From contig OX485803.1 in the NCBI GenBank assembly GCA_950295325.1, forward strand, positions 36,409,554 through 36,473,553: DNA of 64,000 nucleotides, written 5' to 3'. This document shows positions 22,227 through 33,551 of the stretch, in pieces. The notes beneath the pieces are model-generated. The model was not told the DNA's origin. It searched no databases and was given only the letters and a program-made list of their open reading frames with translations. Every line of letters begins with the position of its first letter. The stretch's first letter is position 1. Source of the stretch: Polytrichum commune. Taxonomy: Eukaryota; Streptophyta; Polytrichopsida; Polytrichales; Polytrichaceae. A program made the position numbers and the translations under genes.

Positions 22227-22517
22227 GAGAGGGAAGCACGACAACAAGAAGTGAGATTTAAACTGATGAGAACATCCATTCTCTCGGGTTCAGATATATA
22301 GAGGACTGACATTAAGGAGGTTGATATTCCGGAATTTAGAGTGTACTTTTCATACTTCTTCAATGCTGATTACAAAATTCCCTGGCTACAACGACCAAGC
22401 ATATACATAATCGCACAATTGCCATCAGAAGCTATTCAAATTTGTACACTTTACACACCCTTGGTGGAAAATGTGACGTTTCTATGGCACAATGCGCACT
22501 CAAGTCTTCCAATCCGC
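22227..22517. other. Intergenic, probable dehydrin 3' region
   Basis: Lies just beyond the minus-strand dehydrin stop and so probably holds its 3' untranslated region. No clear polyadenylation signal was picked out. Confidence 0.35.
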
Positions 22518-25130
22518 TTAGTGACGCAACTTCTCCTTGATCTTGGTCATCAATCCTTTCTTGCGAGGAGCCGGGTCAGTAGTATCGTAAGCACCGGTAG
22601 TATCTTGATGAGGATATTCTACATCAGCATCGTCATCGACATCGTTGACAGAGCCAGTTGTAACTGCTCCAGGGTGAGCAGAATTTGCTGTTGTGTCGGC
22701 CGTGTGAGCTACTCCCACTTTCTCCTTTAACTTCTCCCCAAGTGTTTCCTTCCTCGGTTGATCTAAGCCTGCAACGACAGAAAAAAGAAACGTTAATTGG
22801 CTACGTACTCAACCTAATCCAATGCACATTCCAATCTACTTCAACAGTTTCTCAAGTTACTACATCGTCGTCACACTTCAAATGGCTTACACCAGAGATA
22901 TTTCAAGCAGCAGAAATAAAACAATACAAGACAAAACAACGATTACAGATCCGGAGGCAACTGCAAGTTCCAGGCTCTTTTGGCCATGGAGTGATGCACA
23001 ATTTACCCTCACATTACAAGCCCATGAGGACGCACGCTTCCCAGCCCACGGTCGTGTCAGGGCAGCGGGAAGAGGCGACAGAAATTTTTTCACACATGAG
23101 CAGACCTCTCATCCATTCAAACTAGACATCAACTAGAGATTTGTGGCCGATCATCTCAAATGACTTCAAATGGACTAATCCAGGATCTTCGAAGCTAATT
23201 TCGGTGTCAAATCAGCTAAAAGAAGTCTTTGTGTTGGGTGAATGAGAGGTACACTCGTATGCGAGAATTTTCTCTCGGATCTGCCTGCGGCCCTGACATG
23301 CCCATGCATCGGGAAGCGCGCGTTCTCAGGGGCATGCAATACGAGGACACAGTTTACGATGATACAACCAAATATACAAACGCAAAGGCGCAACTTACTT
23401 GATGCATCATAACCTGGTTCGGTGCGAGTTTCGGTAGTTTTACCGGATTGGGGTAGCCTGGAGTCTGTTGCAGCAGAATTCTTCGCTGCACCGAAACCCA
23501 TGGCTGACTCCGAATTGCTACCGGGCAAGTATGCGTCTGCTCCAGTCGCGTTGCCTTTTGCGTATCCATCTCCCAGAGGCTCGGAAACATCATATCCGCT
23601 CTGCTTTTGCCTCGTTGCTGCATCCACACGATCACCATAGCCATCAGTGTCACCACCAACGACACCACCTCCCACACCAGAGGAGGTCATGCTATCTTTA
23701 GCGCCAGTGTAAGGGCCATGTGTAGCATCGACGGCAGTAGAACCGTAAGGTCCAGCATGCTTCTGATCACCTTCAATCTTCTCTGGACTAGAGTTTTCCG
23801 TATGGTTTACCCCACCTTGCGATGGAGCGCCATCGGTGCCATACTGCTCAGTCTTTGCCAAATTCTCACCACCGCCATATCCTTGACGCTGATCTCGGCC
23901 TCCGCCCTGGTTATATAAAAGACCTGCAGGTTGATGACCATGCTTCTGATCACCTTCAAAGGTTTCCTTAGGGTGTACTCCACCTGCTTGCCATGGAGTG
24001 CCATCGGTGCCATAATGTTCAGACTTTGCCAAATTCTCACCAACGCCATATCCTTGTTGCTGATCTCGGCCTCTGCCTTGGCCATGTAAAAGACCTGCAT
24101 GTTGGTGACCATGCATTTGATCACCTTCAATCTTCTCTGGTCCAAACGTTTCGTTAGGGTCTACTCCACCTGCTTGCCATGGAGCGCCATCGGTGCCGTA
24201 TTGCTCCTTACTTGCCAAATTCTCACCACCGCCATATCCTTGTTGCTGGTCACGATCTCTATCATGGCCATACAAGAGACCTGCATGTTGGTGACCCTGG
24301 AAGCGGTCACCTCCAGATTGTTGTTGTTGCTGCTGGTTACTATTCTGCACAGTTCCTTGACCTATTAGGTCGGATTTGTGAGCTTCTGAAGGAGTTGCTA
24401 GCGATGGCCAAAGATTAGTTGTGTTCGCACCTTGTGTGGGAGCACCAAAGCCCGGATGACCATAGCCTGGCTGCGGCCGGGCAAAGTCGTCCTCCGATCT
24501 ACGGTGCATCACAGACTGATCACCTTGATGTCTACCATAATTACCCTGGCCTAACCCCATCTGTGAGTATCCAAACCCTTGGCCACCATGAGTTCCACCA
24601 TAACCAGAGTTCCCATAACCACCCTGCATTCTCTCCCTCTCCTGACCATACCCTCCTCCCATCTGATCCGAGCTTCCAAAAGCAGATTGGGCAGGAGCAC
24701 CAACACCACTGTGCATTTGGTTCTGATGACTCTGCGGGTACGTTGTCACTCCTGGGAACCTAAACCCTGTCTCAGGTTGAGGTTGAATTTGCTTCTGGAA
24801 CCCATAGGCTGCTGGATCTCGGATGGCATCGATGGGCGAAGTTTCGTATCTCTGGTTTAGATGATTGCCACCATCGAAAGGGGCGCCCTGATTGTTGTGG
24901 TGATTGTTGTTGTTGTTGTAAGCCGTTGTGCTGACTGGAGTTGCCCCGTACCTGGTTTCTTGAGCTGGCCCTCGACCATCTGTGCCTTGGGGTTGCAGAC
25001 CGCCGGATTGTCCTCGATATTGTGGTGGATCAATGAGCGTTGTTGGTTGATGTTGTTGAAATTGTTGTTCGGTATATGGTGTCTGGTTGTAGGTTTGTTG
25101 TTGCTGGTGCCCGAGTCCGTATTGCGCCAT
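22518..25130 (-). CDS. Dehydrin (LEA group 2), one K-segment
   Basis: Two exons: 25130-23399 and 22768-22518, joined by GT-AG splice sites (GTAAGT donor, GTTGCAG acceptor) with matching phase, 660 aa. The start is ATG at 25130 (MAQYGLG). The protein is hydrophilic and rich in Gly, Gln, Tyr and His. Residues about 278-455 hold three repeats of 56-62 aa, each with a GHQ(H/P)AGLL block, GYG(G/V)GENLA and (E)QYGTDGAP. The last motif is like a degenerate Y-segment. The second exon carries EKLKEKVG and ends in the K-segment KKGLMTKIKEKLRH (647-660), the lipid-binding amphipathic helix that defines dehydrins. There is no poly-Ser segment. Dehydrins protect membranes and proteins during drying, cold and salt stress. 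The long Y-like region with a single K-segment is like the moss dehydrin described from Physcomitrium. Reading past 23399 gives a false longer ORF into the intron. Confidence 0.88.
22769..23398 (-). other. Dehydrin intron with an internal inverted duplication
   Basis: 630-bp GT-AG intron. About 23010-23120 and 23215-23345 are inverted copies of each other. Their conceptual products, ARFPAHGRVRAAGRGDR and ARFPMHGHVRAAGRSER, are alike, one on each strand. The pre-mRNA could form a long hairpin here. Confidence 0.65.
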
Positions 25131-25334
25131 CTTAATCTTCACGTACCCCTCTCAAACCACGAAGAGTGAAGAATCCTGCACAACAACGAAGAAAACCATT
25201 TCTCCGTTGCTTAACATCGATGATCATGTCCCAAACATATGACTATGCCAGCAGCAAATGCAAATCCCTGAGCCTTCAGATCACTAATGCAAAAACAGCT
25301 CTGTACTCCCACACTTAGTGCAACAACTATGCCA

Positions 25335-25760
25335 TCTCAAACTCTGTACAATGTGTTGTGAAAGATTTACAAGCTTTCAACTATTCAACAAAGAGTCTCA
25401 CGAACCTCCGAACTTGCGACAATCCTGAAACTGCAGAACTAAGGTTTACGCAAGCTCAACAAAATGTATCCAACACCTTGAGCTCTACTTCTACACTCAA
25501 TGTAACAAATAACCACCTAAAACCCTGTGCATCCGTTGTGAAAGATACACAAACTTCAAATCATTCAACAAAGACTCTTCCAAATCTCCGAACTTGCGAC
25601 TATCCTGAAACTGCAGAATTAAATTTTAAACAAGCTCCTCAAAATGTATCCAACATTTTTTAGCTCTACTCCCATAATTTATGCATCAAATATACCACCT
25701 CAAACCTTGTGAAGGTGTTGCGAAAAACGTACAAGATTCAAGTCATTCAGCAAAGTGTCC
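25335..25760. repeat. Three tandem 180-182 bp units upstream of the dehydrin
   Basis: The landmark gttgtgaaag or gttgcgaaaa occurs at 25355, 25535 and 25717. Around it the same order holds each time: ctcaaa or ctaaaa with ccctgtg, then tacaa, ttcaa, cattcaacaaag, ctccgaacttgcgac, cctgaaactgcag and aaaatgtatccaaca. They lie about 200-630 bp before the dehydrin ATG. The plus-strand frame 25358-25663 is a by-product of the repeat. Confidence 0.8.
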
Positions 25761-26196
25761 AATTTATATTCTTCAATGCAATGCAACTAGAGTCGACCTC
25801 CCAAAGAATCTAAAATATCAGCTGCACATAATTGCCAACAAAAAAATAAATTCTTCGGTGCATTGCAACATTGGGGTGAAAACAGTCCTCAACCGACTCG
25901 ATCTCTTCAAATAAACTACATCAATGTAATGAAGCCATCCCGAAGGTTTTTGTGATCAGAATATGTGGTATGTGTTTAAATACCTCCTAAAATGCGATGC
26001 CGAAACACCAAAAACTGTTGTAACTCCACACCGGCTCAAGAGAATGCTGGAAGTAAATCTCAAACTGTTCAGCTCAATTCCTGGAACTCAATTTTTTGAA
26101 GTATTGCCGGAGGTGTTTGACGATAATACAGTAACAACATGGAGTGAAGATGCCCATACTTATGCGAAGAGCTGCATTTCGGATGGGGTCGGCGCC
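25761..26196. other. Dehydrin upstream region
   Basis: Runs between the tandem units and the ACGT cluster. A 91-aa plus-strand frame (25963-26238) has no recognisable domain and ends inside the ABRE cluster, so I leave it out as a gene. Confidence 0.4.
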
Positions 26197-26266
26197 TGGC
26201 ACGTCACACGTGACTGTTTCTCCGGCTTACAAGTGTAGAGACCCCAGGGCCGTCTGACACGTGGCG
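26197..26266 (-). promoter_or_regulatory. ABRE / G-box cluster for the dehydrin gene
   Basis: Three ACGT cores within 65 bp: GGCACGTCAC (ACGT at 26201), CACGTG (26207-26212) and CACGTGGC (26258-26265). CACGTGGC is a textbook abscisic-acid response element bound by bZIP factors. It lies about 1.1 kb before the dehydrin ATG. Dehydrins are commonly ABA- and drought-induced, so the link is likely but inferred; a promoter this far out suggests a long 5' leader or a distal enhancer. Confidence 0.55.
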
Positions 26267-27039
26267 TAGACTTTAAGAGATGCCTTTCTGTACCAAATTT
26301 GCACGGGTGTCGTTACTGGGTTGGTCCCAGGTACGACAAGTAGCCCGGCGGATAAGTGTGTGGACGGGTATACCTGTTGTAGCCGGTTCTTAACCCGTTT
26401 ATGGACTAACGGCCGGTTCACTTGGGGTCCCAGGTCCCAAGTCCCAACATGGAGATAAAGTCCCAACTTCTGGGCCTCAAGAAACCACTAAAATATGGTT
26501 AATTATCATTAAAGTCGGATCTTGATTATTCTATGCAAAAATATATACGGGATTTGTGTTGAGAGTTGGATTGAGCAAAAAGCTAGACCCAATTCCAAGT
26601 CCCAAGTACTAGGCATATGACCTAGGTTTGCGTAGTCCAAATGGCCCTTGGAGGACGTGGGTCATAATAGTAAAAAGTGAAATATGAATGCAACAATAAA
26701 TGTTTGTAATAAAAACACATCATTTACTCTCGGGTAAACACACTATGTTGGGGTAAAACTCATGTTGGGATAAAATTCATGTTGGGATAAAACTCATGTT
26801 GGGATTTTCTATGCTTTGCAACCTACGACATGATTTGCCTTGGCTTAGCATGGATTTAGTTTCACAATACCACCGCCCAACTAGCTACTTGACCTCCCAA
26901 GTTGTTGCATGTAACTGAAGCGGCTCATTTTTGGGTCATATGCCCAAGCCTCCAAGCCTCACCTCCAAAAAGTGTTGCCATGTAGGCATCCATGTCATAC
27001 TTGGGACTTAGGAGTTGGGACCCCATGTGAACCAGCCCT
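26267..27039. other. No gene recognised; short CATGTTGGGATAAAA repeat
   Basis: Intergenic. Near 26750-26800 the phrase catgttgggataaaa is repeated three times in tandem. Nothing coding seen. Confidence 0.45.
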
Positions 27040-27405
27040 AAGGTAGATGGCTCATGAAAGGTTCTTTTTCCAACTAGCAATCCTCTTCAAGGAAATGAAA
27101 CATACGAGTAGGTACTACGAGATGATTAGCCCCTTCCCTCATGGGCCCTCATAATATTTGGAGGTCACATGAATATCTTATTCTTTAACAAAGTGATGGT
27201 TCTCGTGCTCATAAAATGGTCTATAGGACTCCTTTAATTATGTTGATTATTGAGCTTAGAATGGTTATCATATTATGACCACATAATGCAATCTTTTTAT
27301 ATGCACATGCCTTTTTGACATCCATTCTTGGAGCTGCACCAAACCACGTACCACTCAAATATAGGCGTATGATTAAGATAAGTAACCAAATTAAGCAGAC
27401 CATTA
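27040..27405 (-). mobile_element. MITE-like family A copy, reversed
   Basis: Opens with aaggtagatgg, then runs through the reversed core: gagatgattagcc, tgaatatcttattctttaac, gtgctcataaaatggt, tatgttgattattgag, tgacatccattcttgg, accactcaaatatagg. It ends with gattaagataagtaaccaaatta. Confidence 0.7.
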
Positions 27406-28690
27406 TGTAATTTTCCACAAGCTTGTAGAGTTAAGACACCGACCCCATAAAAACAATTAAAAAAAAACTATTATGTGTTGACATGCAAGTTGTGGAGATA
27501 CAAACGGCAATGGTAGATGTCTCTACTCTCAAGGATCAAATAGTATTGATATGATGTCATCTTTGACATTCAATTAGTCACATTGCATTGTTACGAATTA
27601 AATTGTTACATTTAATGGGCATAAGATTAAAGAATAATGAGAAATTTTCTAACAAAAAAGCAAAGGAAAGAAGGTCCAATATAGTAAAGGAAGGAAGGAA
27701 GGAACTAAGCATAGGAAGTTAAATATGTGCCTTTTGAGGGCTGTAGTGTATCCATGGAGCCACAATGAGTTGCAACCAGTATCTTGAAAATATTGTGGAG
27801 GTTGCACCATTACTCCCATTGAAAAACGATGCCACATTTCCCACTCTTCCCATTGACAAGATTGATACACTCAAAGCCCATGACAAGAACAACAACATGG
27901 AGGCTTAAGATTGAATTAGTCAAGACACATGGCAATGAAAGCAATGACATTAATAGAATTACAAAATCACAATTGACTCGAATTGATTTGGTGAATGATG
28001 GAATTTTCAAGAGCCTTGAACATATCATTATGATGATGGATGTTGCAAGAGGCAGAGCAACAATGTTGATGAAGGCTTAATACTTTGTAAGTGCAATGGT
28101 GAGGATAAGAGTACATGGTGGAGCCCTTGGATCTTTGTGATTGCATGTTAGACGATGAATCCTCATCTTACCTCTCAATATGTCATGGTACTACACCTTA
28201 GCATTGTGTTGTTGCCCTTGACATGTTAAGGACAAACATGTGGGGGCGTAGAAGTCATGATGGTGGGAATGGACTATGCCAAGCATCATAATGGGAGCAT
28301 GATGGCTAACCATCCCATCTAAATAGGGTTAGATTATGCATGTTTTGTGGCAACTCCTTAGTTCTTTTTGGCCCCTAGCTATATTACACCTCCAAAAAAG
28401 AAGTTGAACAAAATACTCAATACTTGTTCTTTTTTGCCATAAGATTTCTAAGCCTCCCTCATCATGGGCATGAGAATGTTACGGCCAAGGACCATACGTA
28501 AACATGTTGTGATCCTCAAAAAACGATGACCGAAATCTCAGTGCTGTAGCAAGGTCCTCATGAACTATGAAATTCTTTTATTTAGAAAAGGTGAGTCTAA
28601 GCAATGTTATGTGAACAACACTTGTCATTGAATAGTATTGAAAAATGGTTGTCATATAGTTGATGTAAATCGATGAAAAGTATAGTCGAG
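27406..28690. other. No gene recognised
   Basis: AT-rich intergenic DNA. The 83-aa plus-strand frame at 27829-28080 (DKIDTLKAHD-like in another frame) may be a transposon remnant, but I recognise no domain. Confidence 0.4.
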
Positions 28691-28783
28691 GATATTTGAA
28701 ATGGATGAGCTTCGTCGTCTCCCTCGGCCTATCCTCTGGGTTGCAACAGGAAACCCTACCTCGACTTGCAGCAGCTCTCAGCC

Positions 28784-31459
28784 ATGGCCATGGCTATGGC
28801 GTGCAGCACAATTTGCAATACTGCACCAGCGCTTTACTCCCATTCCTTCCATTCCTTACCTCGTGCCCGTTCCCATAATACTTCAGTGTGTTTTTTGAAT
28901 TCCTTGTCGTCTTCGTTGTTCGCAAACCGCGAGGTTCGAACCGCTCTGAAATCACAATTCAGGTCTATAGACCAATTCGTCGCTTCTTCTGCACTGGCAA
29001 CAATGGCCTCTGCGGCGGAGAAATCCTCTGCTTCGGAGGTGGAATCGAAGCCATTTGGAGTTCTTTTTGTGTGTCTGGGTAAGATGCTGCCTCGGAATTG
29101 GGCGTTACTGCTTCTTATTTATTTAATTTATACATAAAAAAATTGAAGTAAATTGAATCAAAAATTTAAGTTAGGCGATATTTTGGTCTTGCAGCGTGGA
29201 ATTATTCGCAGCAATTGTCTCCTTGAGTAGCAAGTGGATGGATGTATATCAGCTTACTGCAATCGAAGTTGAAGGTTTAGAGTCTGAATCATACCTTCGC
29301 TTTTGAAATCAGCTGCTATTTTCAGAACAGTATGTAATTGGGCCTAAAACGGACACTATAAGCTCTGCACGCACTTCTTTTTTGATATTAAACACGCCAT
29401 CAGGACGAATCCAAATGGAGGCCTTAGCCAATTTCCTAATGCTTCTACGAGTTCATATGAATATCTAACTTAACATCAACAATTATGTCGACTATTCAGC
29501 ATAGATGGTTAGCAAATCTTGAGCACTTAGTCCAATCTCTTTTGAACACATGTCATGTCTTTTTGGTGTTCATTTCTAGATCCACACCTTACCACACACC
29601 ACTCAAATATAGGTGTCCCATTATGATAAGTAATCAAATTAGGCCCATTAAGATAAGTATCATTACTGCGATTTGTTTTTTTGTTGAGTTTCTGGCAGCT
29701 CTCTCGTATACTTCTCACGTAATCTCAGAAGGTTTTTATCTCATTTCGTGTATTGGTGTTGTTAGGCAGGCAACATATGTCGAAGCCCTTCAGCAGAGGC
29801 TGTGTTCAGAAACATAGTGGAAAAGCGTGGTCTGGATTCGCAATTTAACATCGACTCAGCTGGCACAATTGATTATCATGAGGTTTTTCATGTCTTACAT
29901 TGCAATTGATAACTGATTACATGTTGACATGTCTGGACGTGTGCTTCTTTGTCATCTTGACTACAAAAGGTTTTTATTTACTGAAGATTCAATTATTGAA
30001 TGTGTTCTTAATCAGGTCTGATCGGGCAAACATTCTTTTAAGATGATCCAACCATTCACATGATGCAACATTGCACTTTTTTTGGCTAATTAATTAAGGC
30101 CTAATCTGACTCACGCGAAGGGTCATTGCTGATCTGTTACACTTGTTTCAGGGAAATCCTGCTGATTCTAGAATGAGAGCTTCAGCTTTGAAGAGGGGTG
30201 TGAAGCTCACGTCGATCTCAAGGCCTATTCGCCGCACGGATTTTGAGGAGTTTGATCTCATACTAGCCATGGATAAGTCAAATAAAGGTAGGGGTGTGGT
30301 TCAGAGGTATTACCATTGTAATATCATATGTTGCTCTAAATGCTGCTTAGTTAAATTTGAATTCCTAGGTTGAGTTGATTTGAAGTATTGTCAATCTGTT
30401 GAAGAATATTGTGTTGAAATGTTCTGGGGTCACAAAGTGCTTGTATAGAAAGCTTATTTGAAATGCAAGTGATCATGACGTGGGGTTAGTTTTGAATGTG
30501 CAGCTGACATTCTGCTGGCATATGAAACATGGAACAAAGGGGCTCCACTCCCAGCTAATTCACAAGATAAGGTTTGTGAATTAGCAAGATTGCATGAGGT
30601 TTGTTTCAGTGGATTCTCCAAAATGATTAGGTATCTGTAGCTTCTTGTGCTCAAATGTATACCTACTAATGTCATTGCAATTCAGGTCAAACTCATGTGC
30701 GACTATTGCACCAAGCACAATGTCACTGAGGTGCCAGACCCATATTATGGAGGACCTGCAGGTTTTGAGAAGGTATATGGTCTTCCCATGTAATGTCCCA
30801 GTGTGGGTTGATCTTCTAAATCTCAATTTATCATTGGTTTGGGTCTTGGATTCAAGAGGAAATTAAAGTGATTATTATCCTTGTTGACTTTAGATTGTAG
30901 TGTTAAAGTGGTTGCCTCAATTTTCTCCTCGGACCTTGGCCTTGAAGCTCTCTAGTGATGCCACATGAGCATGATTAACCACTCCAATGGTAGTTAACCA
31001 AGCGGAGTAGGGGGGTTGATGGGGTAAGGGGTGGTCAGGGGGCGGTTAGCATTTATTATGCCTTTTCCATGGAAATAGAACTAAATGAAGTAAAGCACAA
31101 CAACTGCCACAACCATAACTATCCCTACTTTAAATGACCCTTGAGGTAACTGCAGATGGTACAAGTTAGTGAATGAAATCATGAAAAACCGTGGCACATG
31201 CCTATATCTTGAGATTTGCACATGGGACCAATTTCCTGTTTTCTGCTACTATTCTCTTTCCTCGTGCTTTTTGTAGTGCAAATACACCTCAATTTTTAGT
31301 TTCTTTACGTTAAGGTGGACATCACGAGCACTATGTGAGGGTATTAAATGTTGTGTTTTTCAGGTGCTGGATTTACTTGAGGATGCATGTGAAGGCTTGC
31401 TGGACGCCATACAGACTTCACAGGCACAAGATGAACTTAGCGGAGTGAAAACTCCTTGA
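28784..31459 (+). CDS. Low-molecular-weight protein tyrosine phosphatase
   Basis: Six exons: 28784-29078, 29770-29882, 30152-30287, 30504-30571, 30686-30772 and 31364-31459. All introns are GT-AG with matching phases, 264 aa. It removes phosphate from tyrosine residues. The P-loop C-L-G-N-I-C-R-S spans the first intron: nucleophile Cys97, Arg103. The general-acid motif is VPDPYY with Asp222. The catalytic core begins at about residue 90 (FGVLFVCLG), so about 85 residues precede it. These are rich in Ser, Ala and Arg with MAMAMACS at the start, which suggests a plastid or mitochondrial targeting peptide, as in the plant homologues. The first in-frame ATG is 28784; the open frame extends upstream only through a non-ATG codon. 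No gene-order clue to its substrate. Confidence 0.9.
29555..29655 (-). mobile_element. MITE-like family A fragment in phosphatase intron 1
   Basis: Reversed left end of family A: tttttggtgttcatttctag, atccacacctta, cacaccactcaaatataggt and aagtaatcaaattaggcc. Confidence 0.6.
30892..31145 (+). repeat. Dispersed repeat E, copy 1 (phosphatase intron 5)
   Basis: Shares ordered blocks with 39778-40010: gttgcctc, ttggccttgaa, ctc.c..gtgccaca, accataac or aactat, and ccctt. Identity is moderate. No coding. Confidence 0.4.
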
Positions 31460-32206
31460 TAGTGGGAGAATCCCTATTTTTCATCCTGTATCAATATTGT
31501 TCATTTGAAATATGTCAGGTGAAAGTCACCTGTTGATTATCATATGTACAACAGATTGAAATATATTGGACACTTCTTTCTGCTATGAGGATGAGCCAAG
31601 TGATGATGAGGGATCACAAGGTTTATATCTAATAAGTAATGTGTCATCCATATCACATTGCGAGCTCCTTCTTTTGCAACTTGCGTCAAATGTAATCTAG
31701 GTTACAGGTTTCAGTTGTGGGTGTCGCTGAAAGAATTTTTACACATGTGTGCTGTGATTTGCCCCCCTTTCTTAGACCACGTTGCATGTCGTATATTAGG
31801 CTTGAGCATTACTTGAGTCCTCTTGGACTATGTTCTCGAAATATAGACACAGTTGGGAGGGCCTATGTGATAACGAGGAGGATGTTCACTTTGACCTCTC
31901 ATAAGTTGTGCGTCTCAACTCCGCTTCTAAAACTTGATATGACAATCTTCACGATTCGCAATTGCTAACTGGATGAGACAAATGCCAATCCGATCCTAAT
32001 GTGTTGCCACTGCTTGGCTGTCCTTGCACTTGTAGTCCACATATGATCATCTGAACCTAAAATGCACCTTGCATTCCCTGTACCTAAGAAATTCCTTTGA
32101 GTGTGTTCCAATCATGCATTCTCATACATATATCAGTCTGACCCCCAGATCCTTGACTCTAAATCCACACCTTACATGTGACTGGAGTCAAAACAGTTCT
32201 TCCTAC
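31460..32206. other. Intergenic; weak family A fragment at about 31825-31985
   Basis: The region follows the phosphatase stop. Positions 31825-31985 resemble the middle of family A (ctatgttctcgaaatat, cagttgggagggcctatgtga, gatgttcactttga) but are much decayed. Confidence 0.4.
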
Positions 32207-32974
32207 TACTGTTCTCCCTCTTTCGTATGACGTGTTTGGGAAACACAAAAAAGGTCGTATTATCGAGGTGTCGTCTTCTCATTAATATGACAAATGGTAT
32301 AAAGTTGTCGTACTATTGAGGGAATACAAAAACTTAAGTAATATGAGCTTAAAAATATATACAACGAGTTTAAGAAATATAGATGGTATGAAATAATAAC
32401 TTATAACTCCGAACAAATACAAATATTCTCAAGAACTCTTGAAATAGGAGTCCAAAGGTCTCTGGTGTTGCCTACCCAAGTTAACAGTTGTCATCTCATC
32501 TAAATTCCCTACTAACTTTTGAAAACTAATAAATTTCATTAACACCAAAATATAAAGAGTTCTCTAATAAGAAACTACACAACAATGATGCATGACATTT
32601 AGCATCAAGATACTGTTGATACTATATCACCCATGTACAAGGCCACATACTAGGCAGGAGGCCACTCTAACTCTAACCGTGTCCATTCTACACTCGTAAA
32701 CCTAATTATCATTGAGTTCCCAATGATAAGTGAAGTTCCCAAGTAGTTCCCAAGTGAAAATGGATGTGTTTTAGATGTACATAACATAGATGAAAAGAGT
32801 TTTAGCATTTACTACCTCTTGAATATGACAAAATGAAGATTCTAAATGTCGCATTATCAAGTGTTGTAGTCGTATGAAAGAGGGAGTTTTGAACTAAAAA
32901 GTTTGGTCTCGCAAAATGTGTCTTAATAGCGAGGGTGTTGTATAAATGAGTGTTGTATTAACGAGATTAGACTG
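32207..32974. mobile_element. Non-autonomous pogo/mariner-like element
   Basis: The right end reversed reads ACAGTCTAATCTCGTTAATAC, then CACCCTCGCTATTAAGAC, ending in a TA dinucleotide. This is the style of pogo/Tigger terminal repeats. The left end reads acagttcttcc...ctccctctttcgtatgac and regains the same phrases (tcgtattatcgaggtgtcg, ctcattaatatgac). About 770 bp, no transposase. Its left part is also found at 19487-19690. Confidence 0.55.
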
Positions 32975-33551
32975 TACTCTGAATTTGTAATTGAACCCTA
33001 GGGTAAAGTGTTAGTTTACCTCTGTCGCCTAACTGTATTTTGTCCCTCCATCATGACACCCCAAGTAGCCTCTTTCTCCTCATCAAGTCTACTCATTACA
33101 GAGATTTATGCATCTCTCTTCCCCTTCGGGAATCTACAGCAGGTAAGATTTCAGAGAGACTCTCTTCAAGAGCGGTGGCTCTCAGAGGCAAGATTTCTAG
33201 GGCAAATGTGACGAATCGATGAGGTCTGGGAATCTGTAGCCCATGCGGAGAAGAAATCATAACCTGAAAGAATTTGTGGGATGATTTTCTGCTGCAAATT
33301 TGACCAAATCTGACTTTTGAAAAGACAAAATTGTCCGTATCGAGATTAATGACAAGAAATACGGTCATTTGTCCATTATGCGTCCATGTTCTCGCAGAAA
33401 AAGAGAGTTTCAGAGCCAATGTTTTCCAGATTTTTGAAGCTCGGATTTCGTGCACTCTGCTGGAGTTTGATGACAATAATAATTGCTTCTCGATGGTGCA
33501 AATTCAAACATGACACTTCAGCAGCAATAGCGTGAGGTCAAGTTTATTCCC
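32975..33551. other. Promoter/5' region of the LRRC45-like gene
   Basis: A 126-aa minus frame (33096-33476) opposes the gene; I see no domain in it. No TATA box stands out. Confidence 0.35.

Noticed and set aside
23175-23392. C-terminal part of the 655-aa open frame on the minus strand
   Set aside because: It reads through a clear GTAAGT donor into the intron. Splicing at 23399 joins in phase to the K-segment exon, so these residues are not part of the dehydrin.
23422-25169. Several plus-strand frames of 70-114 aa over the dehydrin exon
   Set aside because: They are shadows of the repeat-rich minus-strand gene, with His/Leu-rich compositions and no domains.
25963-26238. Possible 91-aa gene upstream of the dehydrin
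   Set aside because: No domain, no splice partners, and it overlaps the ABRE cluster.
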